Part shown: positions 14,418 through 22,486 of the stretch, in pieces
Numbering within the stretch: position 1 is the first letter of the stretch
Layout of the letters: each line of letters opens with the position of its first letter
Source of the DNA: Nanobdellati archaeon
GTDB taxonomy: Archaea > Nanobdellota > Nanobdellia > Woesearchaeales > GCA-2686295
NCBI GenBank assembly: GCA_014384375.1
Contig: JACNFY010000022.1
Location: 1-41,472 of the forward strand
Direction of reading: 5' to 3'
Length of the DNA stretch: 41,472 nucleotides
Position numbers and translations under genes: made by a program
Notes under the pieces: generated by a model
The model's input: the letters and a program-made list of their open reading frames with translations, nothing else
What the model was told of the DNA's origin: nothing
Database searches by the model: none

Positions 14418-15789
14418 AGACTTAAACGCGTTTATGAAAAGCGAGAATGAAAGAGTAATGCGAAACAGGTTTTTTGAAAAAGTTTACAACATCTTATCCA
14501 ATGAGAAACAATACCAAAAACCAGGAGATAAGATAGGGCTTGAACTAGAAGTTCAGATAGTAGACAAGAAAACATTAGAGTTAGCAGAGGAGAAAGTCAG
14601 AGACTTTCTGTGCAAATATGACGATTCGAAATTTGATAAGGAACTTGGAAGTTCCCAACTAGAGATAAGAACTCCTCCTATAAAAATATCAGCAGGACTT
14701 GAAGGATTAGAGCAAATATTGAGAGATATAGTTAATGAGGGAAAACAATTCTTAGAAAAAGAATTCGACTCACAATACGGGTTTTTAATGCAGGGTTCAC
14801 ATCCTTTAGCAAATGTTAGTAATGTAAGTAGAACAAAGGCTGATAAGTACAAAATCGTTCCAAGTTTTCACAACGACTTCAAAGGAAAATACATAGACAC
14901 ACTAATCGGAAATTCTGAACTTATTGATGTCAAAGATGCAGGAGTTATATCTTTGATGAGTTCCATACAGTGCAATTTAGAAGCAAAAGATTTTACAGAC
15001 GCAATTGACAAGATGAACAGGTCATTCACGATAGGAAACTATGTTTCAGCAATCACATCAAATGCACGCTTCCTTGATGGAAAAGATTCTGGACTAGCAG
15101 ATGTGAGAATGGTCACATGGGAAAAAAGTCATGATGTGAGAACACCTGACCAACTTGCAAGAGAAGAAGTGCTGAGAATCGGCTTACCAAATGATTACGA
15201 TCAAAATATCAATCAATATTTTGAAAGAGTTGGTAGTCAACCGTTTATTCTCAACAAAGAAGAACACAGAGAACGCTGTTTTGAGATAGGGATAAGTCTT
15301 AACTGGAATGATACAAGAATAAAGTTCAACAGAGACAAAAAAGAAGTCTTAGTAGAGTTTAGACCGGTTTCAACACAACCAACTATTGAAGAAAATATAG
15401 CTGCAATGGGTTTCTATATGGGGCTTCTTCAGTACTCTCAAACAAATCAAGAGCCATTACTCCCAATGACTCTTGTCAGGAAGAACAGACAAGAAGTGAT
15501 GGATAAAGGATTAAAAAGCAGAGTTTACTTTTTGACTGGAGATGGGAATCTGAGAATTGATTTTGTGAAAAACGTTCTACCAGAAGAGTTCAAAAAAGCA
15601 TACTTTGGACTAGAACTACTAGGCTTTGAAAGAAACAGCATAGACAAGTATATAGGTCTAATGGAGAAACGGCTAACTGAATCAACGCCGGCAGACCAGT
15701 TTGCCTCAGCAGTATACAAGAATATGAACTCTGAGAGCATGTTGCAAGCGATAGTGAAAGCTGTGCATGAAAAAAAACTGGTGATTTAA
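14410..15789 (+). CDS. glutamate-cysteine ligase-like (GCS2 family) carboxylate-amine ligase
   Basis: 459 aa. The N-terminal signature IGLELEVQIVDKKT and the following KELGSSQLEIRTPP match GCS2/YbdK-type ligases, where these acidic residues bind Mg-ATP and glutamate. FLMQGSHPLANV and EVLVEFRPVSTQPTIEENIAAM are further family blocks. Such enzymes activate a carboxylate (often the gamma-carboxyl of Glu) as acyl phosphate and join it to an amine. No glutathione synthetase is beside it; its partners are an epimerase, an amidotransferase and an exporter, so a specialised gamma-glutamyl or dipeptide product is likelier than glutathione. The substrate is inferred only. The epimerase gene starts one base after its stop. 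Confidence 0.8.
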   Translation: MTEDLNAFMKSENERVMRNRFFEKVYNILSNEKQYQKPGDKIGLELEVQIVDKKTLELAEEKVRDFLCKYDDSKFDKELGSSQLEIRTPPIKISAGLEGLEQILRDIVNEGKQFLEKEFDSQYGFLMQGSHPLANVSNVSRTKADKYKIVPSFHNDFKGKYIDTLIGNSELIDVKDAGVISLMSSIQCNLEAKDFTDAIDKMNRSFTIGNYVSAITSNARFLDGKDSGLADVRMVTWEKSHDVRTPDQLAREEVLRIGLPNDYDQNINQYFERVGSQPFILNKEEHRERCFEIGISLNWNDTRIKFNRDKKEVLVEFRPVSTQPTIEENIAAMGFYMGLLQYSQTNQEPLLPMTLVRKNRQEVMDKGLKSRVYFLTGDGNLRIDFVKNVLPEEFKKAYFGLELLGFERNSIDKYIGLMEKRLTESTPADQFASAVYKNMNSESMLQAIVKAVHEKKLVI

Positions 15790-15790
15790 T

Positions 15791-17113
15791 ATGAGCTTCA
15801 AAATAAAGGACTCAAAGTCCTTTATGATTTCTATGGATCTTGATAATCCTTTCGAACTAGGTTTCGGAGTATTAAAAAATTTACCGAGAGTGATTTACGA
15901 AATAACTGCCACAAATGGAAGGGAAGAGAAAAAAGGATTTGGTGAAGCAAGCATTGACTTTCCATTCTCCAATTATGATGCTTGGGATATAATGTATGCT
16001 CTCGAAAAAACAAACACGGCAATAAAAGGAATAGATGTTAAAGAAAGAGAATCCCTATTAGGGCAGAATTTTATTACAATTTATTTGAAAAGATTTCCTG
16101 CTGCTTTATGCGCATTCAACATGGCACTTGACGATATTTATGGTAAGTGTGAAGAAAAAACAATTTTTGATATATATGGACAGACAAGATTAAGTGGAGT
16201 TGCCTTAAAAAGTATAGGATATAAAACCAAAGAAAGTCTCTCAACAAAAATTGGAGAGATAGTAAGAGAAGGATTTATACCAAAACCCAAAGTTGGAAGA
16301 AGTTTGGAGCAAGATGTTGATATTATATTACTAGTTGATAAACGAATAAAAGAATTAAACTCACAATACACTCTCGATTTCAATGCTTGTTACTCTATTA
16401 AAGAATTTATGGAATTGTTAGATGCATTGAAATCTAAGACCAATCTAAGCAGATGCTTAATTATTGAGCAACCAACTATTAAAGACGCCGGTATAGACGG
16501 AATATGCGAAGTTAAGAATTACGCATTACAGGAAGGATTTAAGATGAAGTTCATGGCAGACGAATCATTCATAACCATAAAAGACGCGATATATTGTTCA
16601 GAAAACGGAATATTATTGAACTTCAAATTACAAAAAATAGGTGGTCTATGTGCTGCTAAAGAAATTGAAGATGAGCTGGGGGAAAGAAATCTAGAAAGTA
16701 TGATTGGAGGAACCTTTCCGACAGCAATAGGCAGGACTTATGATCAACAAGCATCCTGTATCCTTAAATCAGCTAAATTACCAGGGGATGGACTACTACC
16801 TTCTCAAGAATACTTCAAGTATCAAAAGCATTTGATAAAAGAAGATTTCCAGAAAAAAGTATCCAATGGTAAAAAAAAAGTAACACCCTTCTCAGGATTT
16901 GGCCTTGGTATAAATATCGTTGAAGAAAAACTTAGAAGGTTCTTAGTCTCGAATCCGAAAGAAGAATACGGTCTTATAAGGAGTAATCAAAGTGGAAGGA
17001 AAATCAAGATTATACTAAATGAAGGACACACTTACAGCGAGTTATACAAAGAATTGTCTGGTAGGTCTCCAGACTGGAATTTAAACAAAGAGAATGAGAA
17101 TAACAGTATTTGA
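15791..17113 (+). CDS. enolase-superfamily (muconate cycloisomerase group) enzyme, probably dipeptide epimerase-like
   Basis: 440 aa. The barrel residues of the MLE/Ala-Glu epimerase group are visible: the KxK acid/base pair in PKPKVGRS (about residue 165), metal ligands in LDFNACYS (Asp), LIIEQP (Glu) and MADESF (Asp), and the opposite lysine in LNFKLQKIGGL. LESMIGGTFPTAIG closes the barrel. These residues suit proton abstraction alpha to a carboxylate, as in L-Ala-D/L-Glu epimerases. A C-terminal extension after about 370 (ending NKENENNS) is unusual. Dipeptide epimerisation is preferred because of the neighbouring ligase. It overlaps the next gene by 20 bases. Confidence 0.75.
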   Translation: MSFKIKDSKSFMISMDLDNPFELGFGVLKNLPRVIYEITATNGREEKKGFGEASIDFPFSNYDAWDIMYALEKTNTAIKGIDVKERESLLGQNFITIYLKRFPAALCAFNMALDDIYGKCEEKTIFDIYGQTRLSGVALKSIGYKTKESLSTKIGEIVREGFIPKPKVGRSLEQDVDIILLVDKRIKELNSQYTLDFNACYSIKEFMELLDALKSKTNLSRCLIIEQPTIKDAGIDGICEVKNYALQEGFKMKFMADESFITIKDAIYCSENGILLNFKLQKIGGLCAAKEIEDELGERNLESMIGGTFPTAIGRTYDQQASCILKSAKLPGDGLLPSQEYFKYQKHLIKEDFQKKVSNGKKKVTPFSGFGLGINIVEEKLRRFLVSNPKEEYGLIRSNQSGRKIKIILNEGHTYSELYKELSGRSPDWNLNKENENNSI

Positions 17114-17795
17114 GGAATGGGAAGAAAGAGCAAATGGTCTAGAAGAACAATTAAAAGATTTTGATCTAGAAATAATAAGACTGTACAAAGATGAAACTCT
17201 GCCAAAGGCAAGTAAAATTGATGCTTTAGTTCTTACTGGGAGTCCAGAAAGCATTATAGAAATTGACAGAATTCAATATTTGAAAAAACAAATCCCTCTC
17301 ATTAAAGAATTAGTCGAGCAAAAAAAACCAATATTAGGAATTTGCTTAGGATATCAATTGCTAGCATACTCCTTAGGAGCAACTATAAAGAAAAGCTCAA
17401 AACCAGAGATAGGTTGGTATGAAGTTTCGTTAAATTCAGATGGGTTGCAAAATAAGTTATTTAAAGATATGCCTAGAAAATTTTCAATGTTTCAATATCA
17501 TTTCGATGAAGTTTCAAAAGTATCTGATAAGTTTAAGATACTCGCTTATTCTGAAAAAACAAGTATTCAAGCATACCAAGTAATTGATAGAAAAGCTTGG
17601 GGAGTTCAATTTCATCCAGAAGTTAATGTAGTTAAATCCAAACAAATATTATCAGCAAGAAAAGAAGTTCTAGACCAATTTAATATAAACGCTAAAGAAA
17701 TGATTAGGCAAGGGTACGAAGTGTCACCAATAAATGCAAATAAGCTATTTGCAAATTTCTACAATTTAGTTCGAAATGACACGAGTTATAGATAA
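17094..17795 (+). CDS. class I glutamine amidotransferase-like protein
   Basis: 233 aa. The full catalytic triad is present: nucleophile Cys in PILGICLGYQLLAYSLGA (about residue 82), and His and Glu in GVQFHPEVN (about 175-178). DALVLTGSPESI is the oxyanion strand region. It resembles the GMP-synthase/PuuD branch, whose members either deliver ammonia from glutamine or hydrolyse gamma-glutamyl bonds. The second activity would pair naturally with a gamma-glutamyl ligase two genes upstream; that is inference. No synthetase domain is attached. It overlaps both neighbours by 20 bases, so it is co-translated with them. Confidence 0.82.
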   Translation: MRITVFEEWEERANGLEEQLKDFDLEIIRLYKDETLPKASKIDALVLTGSPESIIEIDRIQYLKKQIPLIKELVEQKKPILGICLGYQLLAYSLGATIKKSSKPEIGWYEVSLNSDGLQNKLFKDMPRKFSMFQYHFDEVSKVSDKFKILAYSEKTSIQAYQVIDRKAWGVQFHPEVNVVKSKQILSARKEVLDQFNINAKEMIRQGYEVSPINANKLFANFYNLVRNDTSYR

Positions 17796-18630
17796 ACTAA
17801 GCATATTAATAGGTGTTGTTTTATTCAGTTTTATTCCTATAATTGTTAGATTTGGTTCAAATATTAATTTATTCCAATTATCCTTTTTTAGAACATTCAT
17901 AAGTGCTATGAGTTTGTTTATTTTCTTTTTAATATCTAGAAATCAACGTTTAAGAATTAATAAGAATATCTTGCTGTTGTTTCTTTTCGGACTATTCCAC
18001 GCTGCTACGATAGTCACCTCATTTCGTGCTATAAACACTCTAACTATCGCACTTGCAACTGTCTTTCTTTTTGCAGGAAACATATACTTATATTTTTTCT
18101 CATTTTTGTTTTTAAAAGAGAGATTCACTATCAAATCCCTAATAACACTTACGTTATCAGTAGTTGGACTTATACTTATATGTTCAAAAAAAGAACTCAT
18201 AACACATGCAAGTGGTTTTGATTACATAATTGCTGTATCATCTGGGATTTTCATGTCACTAGTATTCATATACGGAAAGGTTCTCAGAAAAAGTTATGAT
18301 GAGAATTCACTAACATTTTTTCAAAACTTAATTGCATCAGTTATCCTAATACCTGCAATTCTAATAAAACCAATAAACACATCTTTTCAGAGCATAAATA
18401 TATACTTGCTAATAGGAGTCATTTGTACAGCAATACCATTCGTTCTTTTATACAAAGGAATGAAATCAGTTCAAACCAACGTATTATCTGTTTTAATGAC
18501 CCTAAACATTCCTTTACCAATAATATTCGGAGCTATAATCTTCAAAGAAATCCCTGGATTAGTAGAAATTATAGGAATTGCAATTATGATAATAGCTACA
18601 ATAATAGTATCAACTACAAATATCTCTTAG
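17776..18630 (+). CDS. EamA-family (DMT superfamily) membrane transporter
   Basis: 284 aa with about ten hydrophobic helices in two five-helix halves, the classic EamA duplication. Typical points are LSFFRTFISAMSLFIFF in helix 2, FLFLKERFTIKSLITLTLSVVGLILI at the end of the first half and IFKEIPGLVEIIGIAIMI in the second. EamA proteins export or import amino acids, metabolites or nucleotide sugars. As last gene of the ligase-epimerase-amidotransferase run it probably exports the product. Its 3' end overlaps the convergent aminotransferase gene by 21 bases. Confidence 0.85.
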   Translation: MTRVIDKLSILIGVVLFSFIPIIVRFGSNINLFQLSFFRTFISAMSLFIFFLISRNQRLRINKNILLLFLFGLFHAATIVTSFRAINTLTIALATVFLFAGNIYLYFFSFLFLKERFTIKSLITLTLSVVGLILICSKKELITHASGFDYIIAVSSGIFMSLVFIYGKVLRKSYDENSLTFFQNLIASVILIPAILIKPINTSFQSINIYLLIGVICTAIPFVLLYKGMKSVQTNVLSVLMTLNIPLPIIFGAIIFKEIPGLVEIIGIAIMIIATIIVSTTNIS

Positions 18631-19710
18631 TTCCTTAACAAGAAAATCATTCATATCCTTATCCCTAACAATAATCCTAACATAACCTCTTCCTTCTAAA
18701 CCATTAGCATTTCTAAAATCAGCAACTAGTACTTTTCTTTTGTGCAAGTCAGAGAACAAATCTTTGTCTTTGTGTTTTAACAAAATCGTATTTGTCATGG
18801 TTTCACTCGCAATATGAATCCCCGAAATTGTTTTCAATTCCTTAATCAGCTCTGATTTTATCTCACTGGTTTTCTGAACTGTTCTCTTTAGATGCTCATG
18901 ATCTTTCAACACTGCAAGAGCAACCTTCTGTGATAATGTTGAGGAGTTGTATGGAAGGCGGAACTTTTCAAAAAAACTTATGGTTTCCTCGTCGCCTATT
19001 CCAAAACCAAATCGTATTCCTGCAAGACCATAAGCCTTTGACAGACTTCTTAAAACAAGCAGGTTCTTCCTCCCATCAATCAATTTCACTGCAGAGGATT
19101 TAAAAGTTGGATCAATGAATTCATGAAGTGCTTCATCAACAACTACAAAGCAGTCTGTCTTATCCAAAACCTGTTTTATTTGCTCAAGAGACATCATAAC
19201 GCCTGTCGGGTTATTTGGATTGCATAACCATATCAACTTAACACCATCATCATTTGCCTCTCTGATGATTTTTTCAATTATGTTATCATTTATTGCAAAG
19301 CTCTCTGCCTCTTTTGTATGAATCATTGTAATTTCACAGTTCATCCTCGCGACTGAATCAAGGAATCTGAAGAAAGTCGGAATTATAGCCAGAGCCTTAT
19401 CCCCTTCATTCAACAGTAGCCGGGGTATTAGTTCTATTATCTCATCCGATCCAGCACCTGTTGTGACCATTTCAGGTTTCACTTTGAATATCTCTGCAAT
19501 CTTTTTCTTTAATTCAAAAAGACAGGGGTCAGGATAGTCATGCATATCACTTTCATTAAACTTCTTTATTTCATCAAAGACTTTCGGAGTAAATGGAAAC
19601 GCACTTTCTCCCATATCAAATCTTTTAAATTCTGCAAAGTCCTCTTCTTTGTATAAGTAGCTTGATACTTCTTCTCCCACGTAGTTTGATAAAAATCTGT
19701 TTGGTTTCAT
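18610..19710 (-). CDS. HisC-like PLP-dependent aminotransferase
   Basis: 366 aa fold-type I aminotransferase of the histidinol-phosphate/aromatic group. The N-terminus has YPDPCLFELKKKIAEIF, then VTTGAGSDEIIELI (cofactor phosphate region), LIWLCNPNNPTGVMM (Asn contacting PLP), FVVVDEALHEF (Asp/Tyr region) and the Schiff-base Lys in LRSLSKAYGLAGIRFG. It could act on histidinol phosphate or on Tyr/Phe keto acids. No other his gene is nearby; it follows tyrS by ATGA overlap, which favours an aromatic substrate. That is inference. It converges on the EamA gene. Confidence 0.85.
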   Translation of the reverse strand: MKPNRFLSNYVGEEVSSYLYKEEDFAEFKRFDMGESAFPFTPKVFDEIKKFNESDMHDYPDPCLFELKKKIAEIFKVKPEMVTTGAGSDEIIELIPRLLLNEGDKALAIIPTFFRFLDSVARMNCEITMIHTKEAESFAINDNIIEKIIREANDDGVKLIWLCNPNNPTGVMMSLEQIKQVLDKTDCFVVVDEALHEFIDPTFKSSAVKLIDGRKNLLVLRSLSKAYGLAGIRFGFGIGDEETISFFEKFRLPYNSSTLSQKVALAVLKDHEHLKRTVQKTSEIKSELIKELKTISGIHIASETMTNTILLKHKDKDLFSDLHKRKVLVADFRNANGLEGRGYVRIIVRDKDMNDFLVKELRDICS

Positions 19711-20900
19711 TTTATTATAATTTTCTTAAATGTTTTCTTACCAACATTTATCACATCACCATCCTTCGGACTATATTTTTGGAATGGGTCATTTATCGTT
19801 TGACCATTCAATCGAACAGCACTTTCTCTTATTAAATATTTTGCTTGTCTCTTGCTTGCTGTGAACTGAAAATAAATTAATGCTTCTTGCATATCGGATA
19901 TTTCAACCGCTTTTTCAATGGTTACTTCGGGCATTTCTAAAGGCATCTTTCTGTTTCGATGGACATTGCTGAACTCCTCTTCGGCATATTCAGCTTTCTC
20001 ATTACCAAATATTTGAGATACTATATCCTTCGCCAAGATCATTTTTATATTCATAGGATTAACTTCTTTTAATCTGACTTTTTTTTCCCACTCAGTTATT
20101 TGTTCAGACTCCAAAGTTGATAACAGCATTAAATAATCAAACATTATCTCATCGTTAATAGACATTATCTGCCCAAACATATTATCCGGCTTCTGATTCA
20201 AAGGTATTATGTTGTTAGAGCTACTGCTCATTTTATTCCCATCTGAACCCTTTAATAACGGAAGTGTCATAATTACTTCCGGCTTCTGTCCATATTTTTG
20301 CTGTATTGCTCTAGTGAACAAAAAGTTAAAGTATTGGTCTTCTCCACCTATCTCTATATCCACCTTTAGCTTCACAGAGTCATAAGCTTGAAGAAAAGGG
20401 TATATAAACTCAAGCATCGATACTGGTTTCCCTTCTTCTAGTCGCTGATGAACACCCTTACGTTTTATCAGAGTATTAATATTTTCATACGAGAAAAGAT
20501 CTATTAAGCTTTCCAAGTCAGTATTTTTCAACCATTTTGAATTGTAAACTACTCTAGTCTTATCTGGATTCAGAATCTTAAAAATCCATTCTTGGTATGA
20601 GGACATATTTTGTTGAACTATCTCTGGTGATAGTTTCCTTCTAAGCTTGCTTGTTCCACTAGGATCGCCTAATCTCGCTGTAAAATCACCTATAAAAAGT
20701 GTTACCTTGTAATCCAGATCTTGAAATGTTTTTAGCCTTTTTATCGGAACCAAGTGACCAAGATGAAGATCGGAATTCGTAGGATCTATCCCAAATTTTA
20801 TAGTTATATCTGACTGCTCCAGCTTATTATATAGCTCAGACTCTGAAACTAATTGAACTACGTTTTTTTTAACTAGTTCTAATTTATAGTTGGTTTTCAT
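19707..20900 (-). CDS. tyrS: tyrosyl-tRNA synthetase, bacterial type with C-terminal S4 domain
   Basis: About 397 aa from the ATG at 20900 (MKTNYKLELVKKN). An upstream in-frame ATG at 20921 would overlap the tRNA-Tyr gene and is rejected. Class I signatures: FGIDPTNSDLHLGHLVP (HIGH), GDFTARLGDPSGTSKLRRKL, LQAYDSVKLKVDIEIGGEDQ (tyrosine pocket) and the loop GSDGNKMSSSSNN (KMSKS degenerated to KMSSS). An S4 RNA-binding domain ends the protein (SKRQAKYLIRESAVRLNGQ). This is the bacterial TyrRS layout; typical archaeal TyrRS is shorter and lacks S4. It lies 14 bases behind tRNA-Tyr, probably on the same transcript, and overlaps the aminotransferase gene. Confidence 0.92.
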   Translation of the reverse strand: MKTNYKLELVKKNVVQLVSESELYNKLEQSDITIKFGIDPTNSDLHLGHLVPIKRLKTFQDLDYKVTLFIGDFTARLGDPSGTSKLRRKLSPEIVQQNMSSYQEWIFKILNPDKTRVVYNSKWLKNTDLESLIDLFSYENINTLIKRKGVHQRLEEGKPVSMLEFIYPFLQAYDSVKLKVDIEIGGEDQYFNFLFTRAIQQKYGQKPEVIMTLPLLKGSDGNKMSSSSNNIIPLNQKPDNMFGQIMSINDEIMFDYLMLLSTLESEQITEWEKKVRLKEVNPMNIKMILAKDIVSQIFGNEKAEYAEEEFSNVHRNRKMPLEMPEVTIEKAVEISDMQEALIYFQFTASKRQAKYLIRESAVRLNGQTINDPFQKYSPKDGDVINVGKKTFKKIIIK

Positions 20901-20914
20901 TTTCAAATCACAAA

Positions 20915-21039
20915 TCCCCACGCCCAGACTTGAACCGGGAACCTCTTGGTTACAGCTGACTTGCTTTCATTCACAGTGAAGCTTCACTTTTGTCTGCAAG
21001 TATCTACAGCCAAGCGCTCTACCCTTGAGCTACGCAGGG
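20915..21039 (-). tRNA. tRNA-Tyr(GTA) with 53-nt intron
   Basis: On the minus strand acceptor CCCTGCG (21039-21033) pairs with CGTGGGG (20922-20916) using G-U pairs, and A20915 is the discriminator. D stem is GCTC/GAGC, anticodon stem CTTGG (21014-21010) with CCAAG (20949-20945), T arm CCCGG-TTCAAGT-CTGGG. Loop CTGTAG+A gives anticodon GTA at 21007-21005. The intron occupies 21003-20951 at the canonical 37/38 position. C1-G72 is the archaeal/eukaryal tyrosine identity pair. A TTTAAA box at 21080-21085 is a plausible promoter. Confidence 0.92.
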
Positions 21040-21096
21040 GATGAATTCTACTACTACCTCAGATTGTTTTCATCCAGACTTTAAACTAAGCCCTCT

Positions 21097-21168
21097 TTAT
21101 TGATAATAATAGAATCCGGTCTGCAAACTACTAAAATCACGACTTTGATTTGAGGTTTGCTTGTTCAT
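21097..21168 (-). CDS. 23-codon leaderless ORF ending Tyr-Tyr-Tyr-Gln, upstream of tRNA-Tyr/tyrS
   Basis: ATG at 21166-21168 to TAA at 21097-21099. The peptide starts MNKQTSNQSRDF and ends GFYYYQ with three consecutive TAT codons. A strong TATA element (21189-21200) is centred about 27 bases upstream of the ATG, the leaderless spacing used elsewhere in the window. Downstream are tRNA-Tyr and tyrS. A Tyr-codon run just before a Tyr-charging operon recalls bacterial attenuation leaders. Such control is not established in archaea, and the ORF is short enough to be chance. Confidence 0.4.
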   Translation of the reverse strand: MNKQTSNQSRDFSSLQTGFYYYQ

Positions 21169-21188
21169 ACTGTAAGGTCAGATATGCT

Positions 21189-21200
21189 TATTTATAAATA
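21189..21200. promoter_or_regulatory. palindromic TATA element
   Basis: TATTTATAAATA is a perfect 12-bp palindrome. On the minus strand it is spaced correctly for initiation at the ATG of the 23-codon ORF (21168). On the plus strand no convincing gene follows. Confidence 0.5.
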
Positions 21201-21316
21201 TTACGCCTAATTTTTGAAAGATTTCCAGAAAAATCGGAAGATTTCCAAGAAAATAGAGATGATGTTGAAAAAATTGTTTTAAAGCTATTAGGAAAATGAA
21301 AGATGGCGAAAGAATT

Positions 21317-21613
21317 CTAAGAATTATCCAATCTCTCTTCCAATGTTTTCAGTTTTTCTTTGACTTTGTGAAACTTGTAAAGTTTCTCAACCAAAACTAT
21401 AACCCCAAATAATACTATAAGAACTGCTAACAACGAGGTGTAGAAATCATCCTCAAAGATAATTCTCATTACAAAAACGAACAAACCTACAACTGTAACC
21501 ACTGTTCTGATAAGTGACAAAAATGTTCTCTCCTCAGAATAAATTGTCCGCTCTTTAGCAAGAACAGTTCGCTCCTCTGCAAGGTCTGCGAGTTTATCCA
21601 ACCTCTTTTTCAT
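21317..21613 (-). CDS. DUF202-like small membrane protein
   Basis: 98 aa. The N-terminal segment LAKERTIYSEERTFLSLIRTVV is the DUF202/YidH signature (normally LANERTFLAWIRT), followed by two hydrophobic helices (VVTVVGLFVFVM and LLAVLIVLFGVIVLVE) and a coiled, charged C-terminus (KVKEKLKTLEERL). The members' function is not settled. Three CTTTG-loop hairpins lie just upstream (21641-21709). Confidence 0.7.
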   Translation of the reverse strand: MKKRLDKLADLAEERTVLAKERTIYSEERTFLSLIRTVVTVVGLFVFVMRIIFEDDFYTSLLAVLIVLFGVIVLVEKLYKFHKVKEKLKTLEERLDNS

Positions 21614-21640
21614 AAAAAACCTCTAAGTTTTTTTATGATA

Positions 21641-21709
21641 ACAAAACCTTTGAGTTTTGTATCCCAGAAAGCTTTGCTTTCTGTGAACTCAGAAAACTTT
21701 GTTTTCTGA
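21641..21709. repeat. three tandem stem-loops with the same CTTTG loop
   Basis: Hairpin 1 is ACAAAAC/GTTTTGT around CTTTGA (21641-21660). Hairpin 2 is CAGAAAG/CTTTCTG around CTTTG (21665-21683). Hairpin 3 is TCAGAAAA/TTTTCTGA around CTTTG (21689-21709). All lie between the divergent DUF202 and YhhQ genes. They could be tandem regulatory hairpins or protein-binding inverted repeats. Confidence 0.75.
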
Positions 21710-21807
21710 ATTTCATATTCTATTCAGAAGGTTTATAATATAAATATGTTTCTATATTATCGAGAATTTTCATAAATTTTATATATAAAACCTAATTCAC
21801 CCGAATT

Positions 21808-22485
21808 ATGAACGAAATATTATTTTTTGTATTTATTTTCATAGATTTATTCCTTGCTCTGTTATTTCTTAGATTTTTTGGAAAAAGAGGAGTTATGGTT
21901 TTCTATGTTGCTCATATAATTATGTCTCAGATTACAGTCAAAATGCAAATTAATCTTTTTGGATTTACTACTATTTTTGGTAGTATGTTATTTGCAGTAT
22001 TATTTCTATGTACTGATATAATCACTGAACACTTTGGAAAAAAAGAAGGTTATAGAACAGTTACTCTAGGAGTAGCATCACTATTATTTTTTATCTTTGT
22101 AATACAAGCTGCAACAATATTTGTTCCTAGTGAAACAAATACTGTATTTGATTCCTTTAAGAATTTGTTTTCCAATCAATGGAGAGTAGTTTTTGCAGAT
22201 ATAATAATTTCATACTTAATTTTACAGAAATTTGATGTTTGGCTCTTCCATAAAATAAATGAATGGACAAAGGGTAAACACTTATGGTTAAGAAATAATT
22301 TATCTACATGGACATCACAAACCTTAACAGCAATATTTTTCTTCCAAGCAGCGTTCTTTGGTATAATTCCACAAGCTATTTTATGGCAAATAATACTAAC
22401 TGGCTTAGCAATGAAACTACTAATAGCATTATTAGACACACCCTTTGTCTATCTAAGTTACAAATTCCTCCCAAAAAAGAAATAA
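21808..22485 (+). CDS. queuosine-precursor transporter (YhhQ/VUT family)
   Basis: 225 aa with about six membrane helices. Family marks are FGFTTIFGSMLFAVLFLCTDIITEHFGKKEG (Asp and Glu-x-x-Gly in helix 3) and later FKNLFSNQWRVVFADIIISYLI, then a WTSQTLTAIFFFQAAFFG helix. YhhQ proteins import preQ0/preQ1. Archaea use preQ0 for archaeosine at tRNA position 15, so salvage by an organism with few biosynthetic genes is plausible; that is inference. The gene is divergent from DUF202 and convergent with alaS. Confidence 0.82.
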   Translation: MNEILFFVFIFIDLFLALLFLRFFGKRGVMVFYVAHIIMSQITVKMQINLFGFTTIFGSMLFAVLFLCTDIITEHFGKKEGYRTVTLGVASLLFFIFVIQAATIFVPSETNTVFDSFKNLFSNQWRVVFADIIISYLILQKFDVWLFHKINEWTKGKHLWLRNNLSTWTSQTLTAIFFFQAAFFGIIPQAILWQIILTGLAMKLLIALLDTPFVYLSYKFLPKKK

Positions 22486-22486
22486 A

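Noticed and set aside
20901-20921. Longer N-terminus of TyrRS starting at 20921
   Set aside because: It would be encoded by the 3' end of tRNA-Tyr (20915-20922); the ATG at 20900 begins the conserved sequence.
21205-21290. Plus-strand Lys-rich mini-ORF starting TTG near 21214
   Set aside because: It lies too close to the TATA element for a leaderless start, and it is low in complexity with no Shine-Dalgarno.
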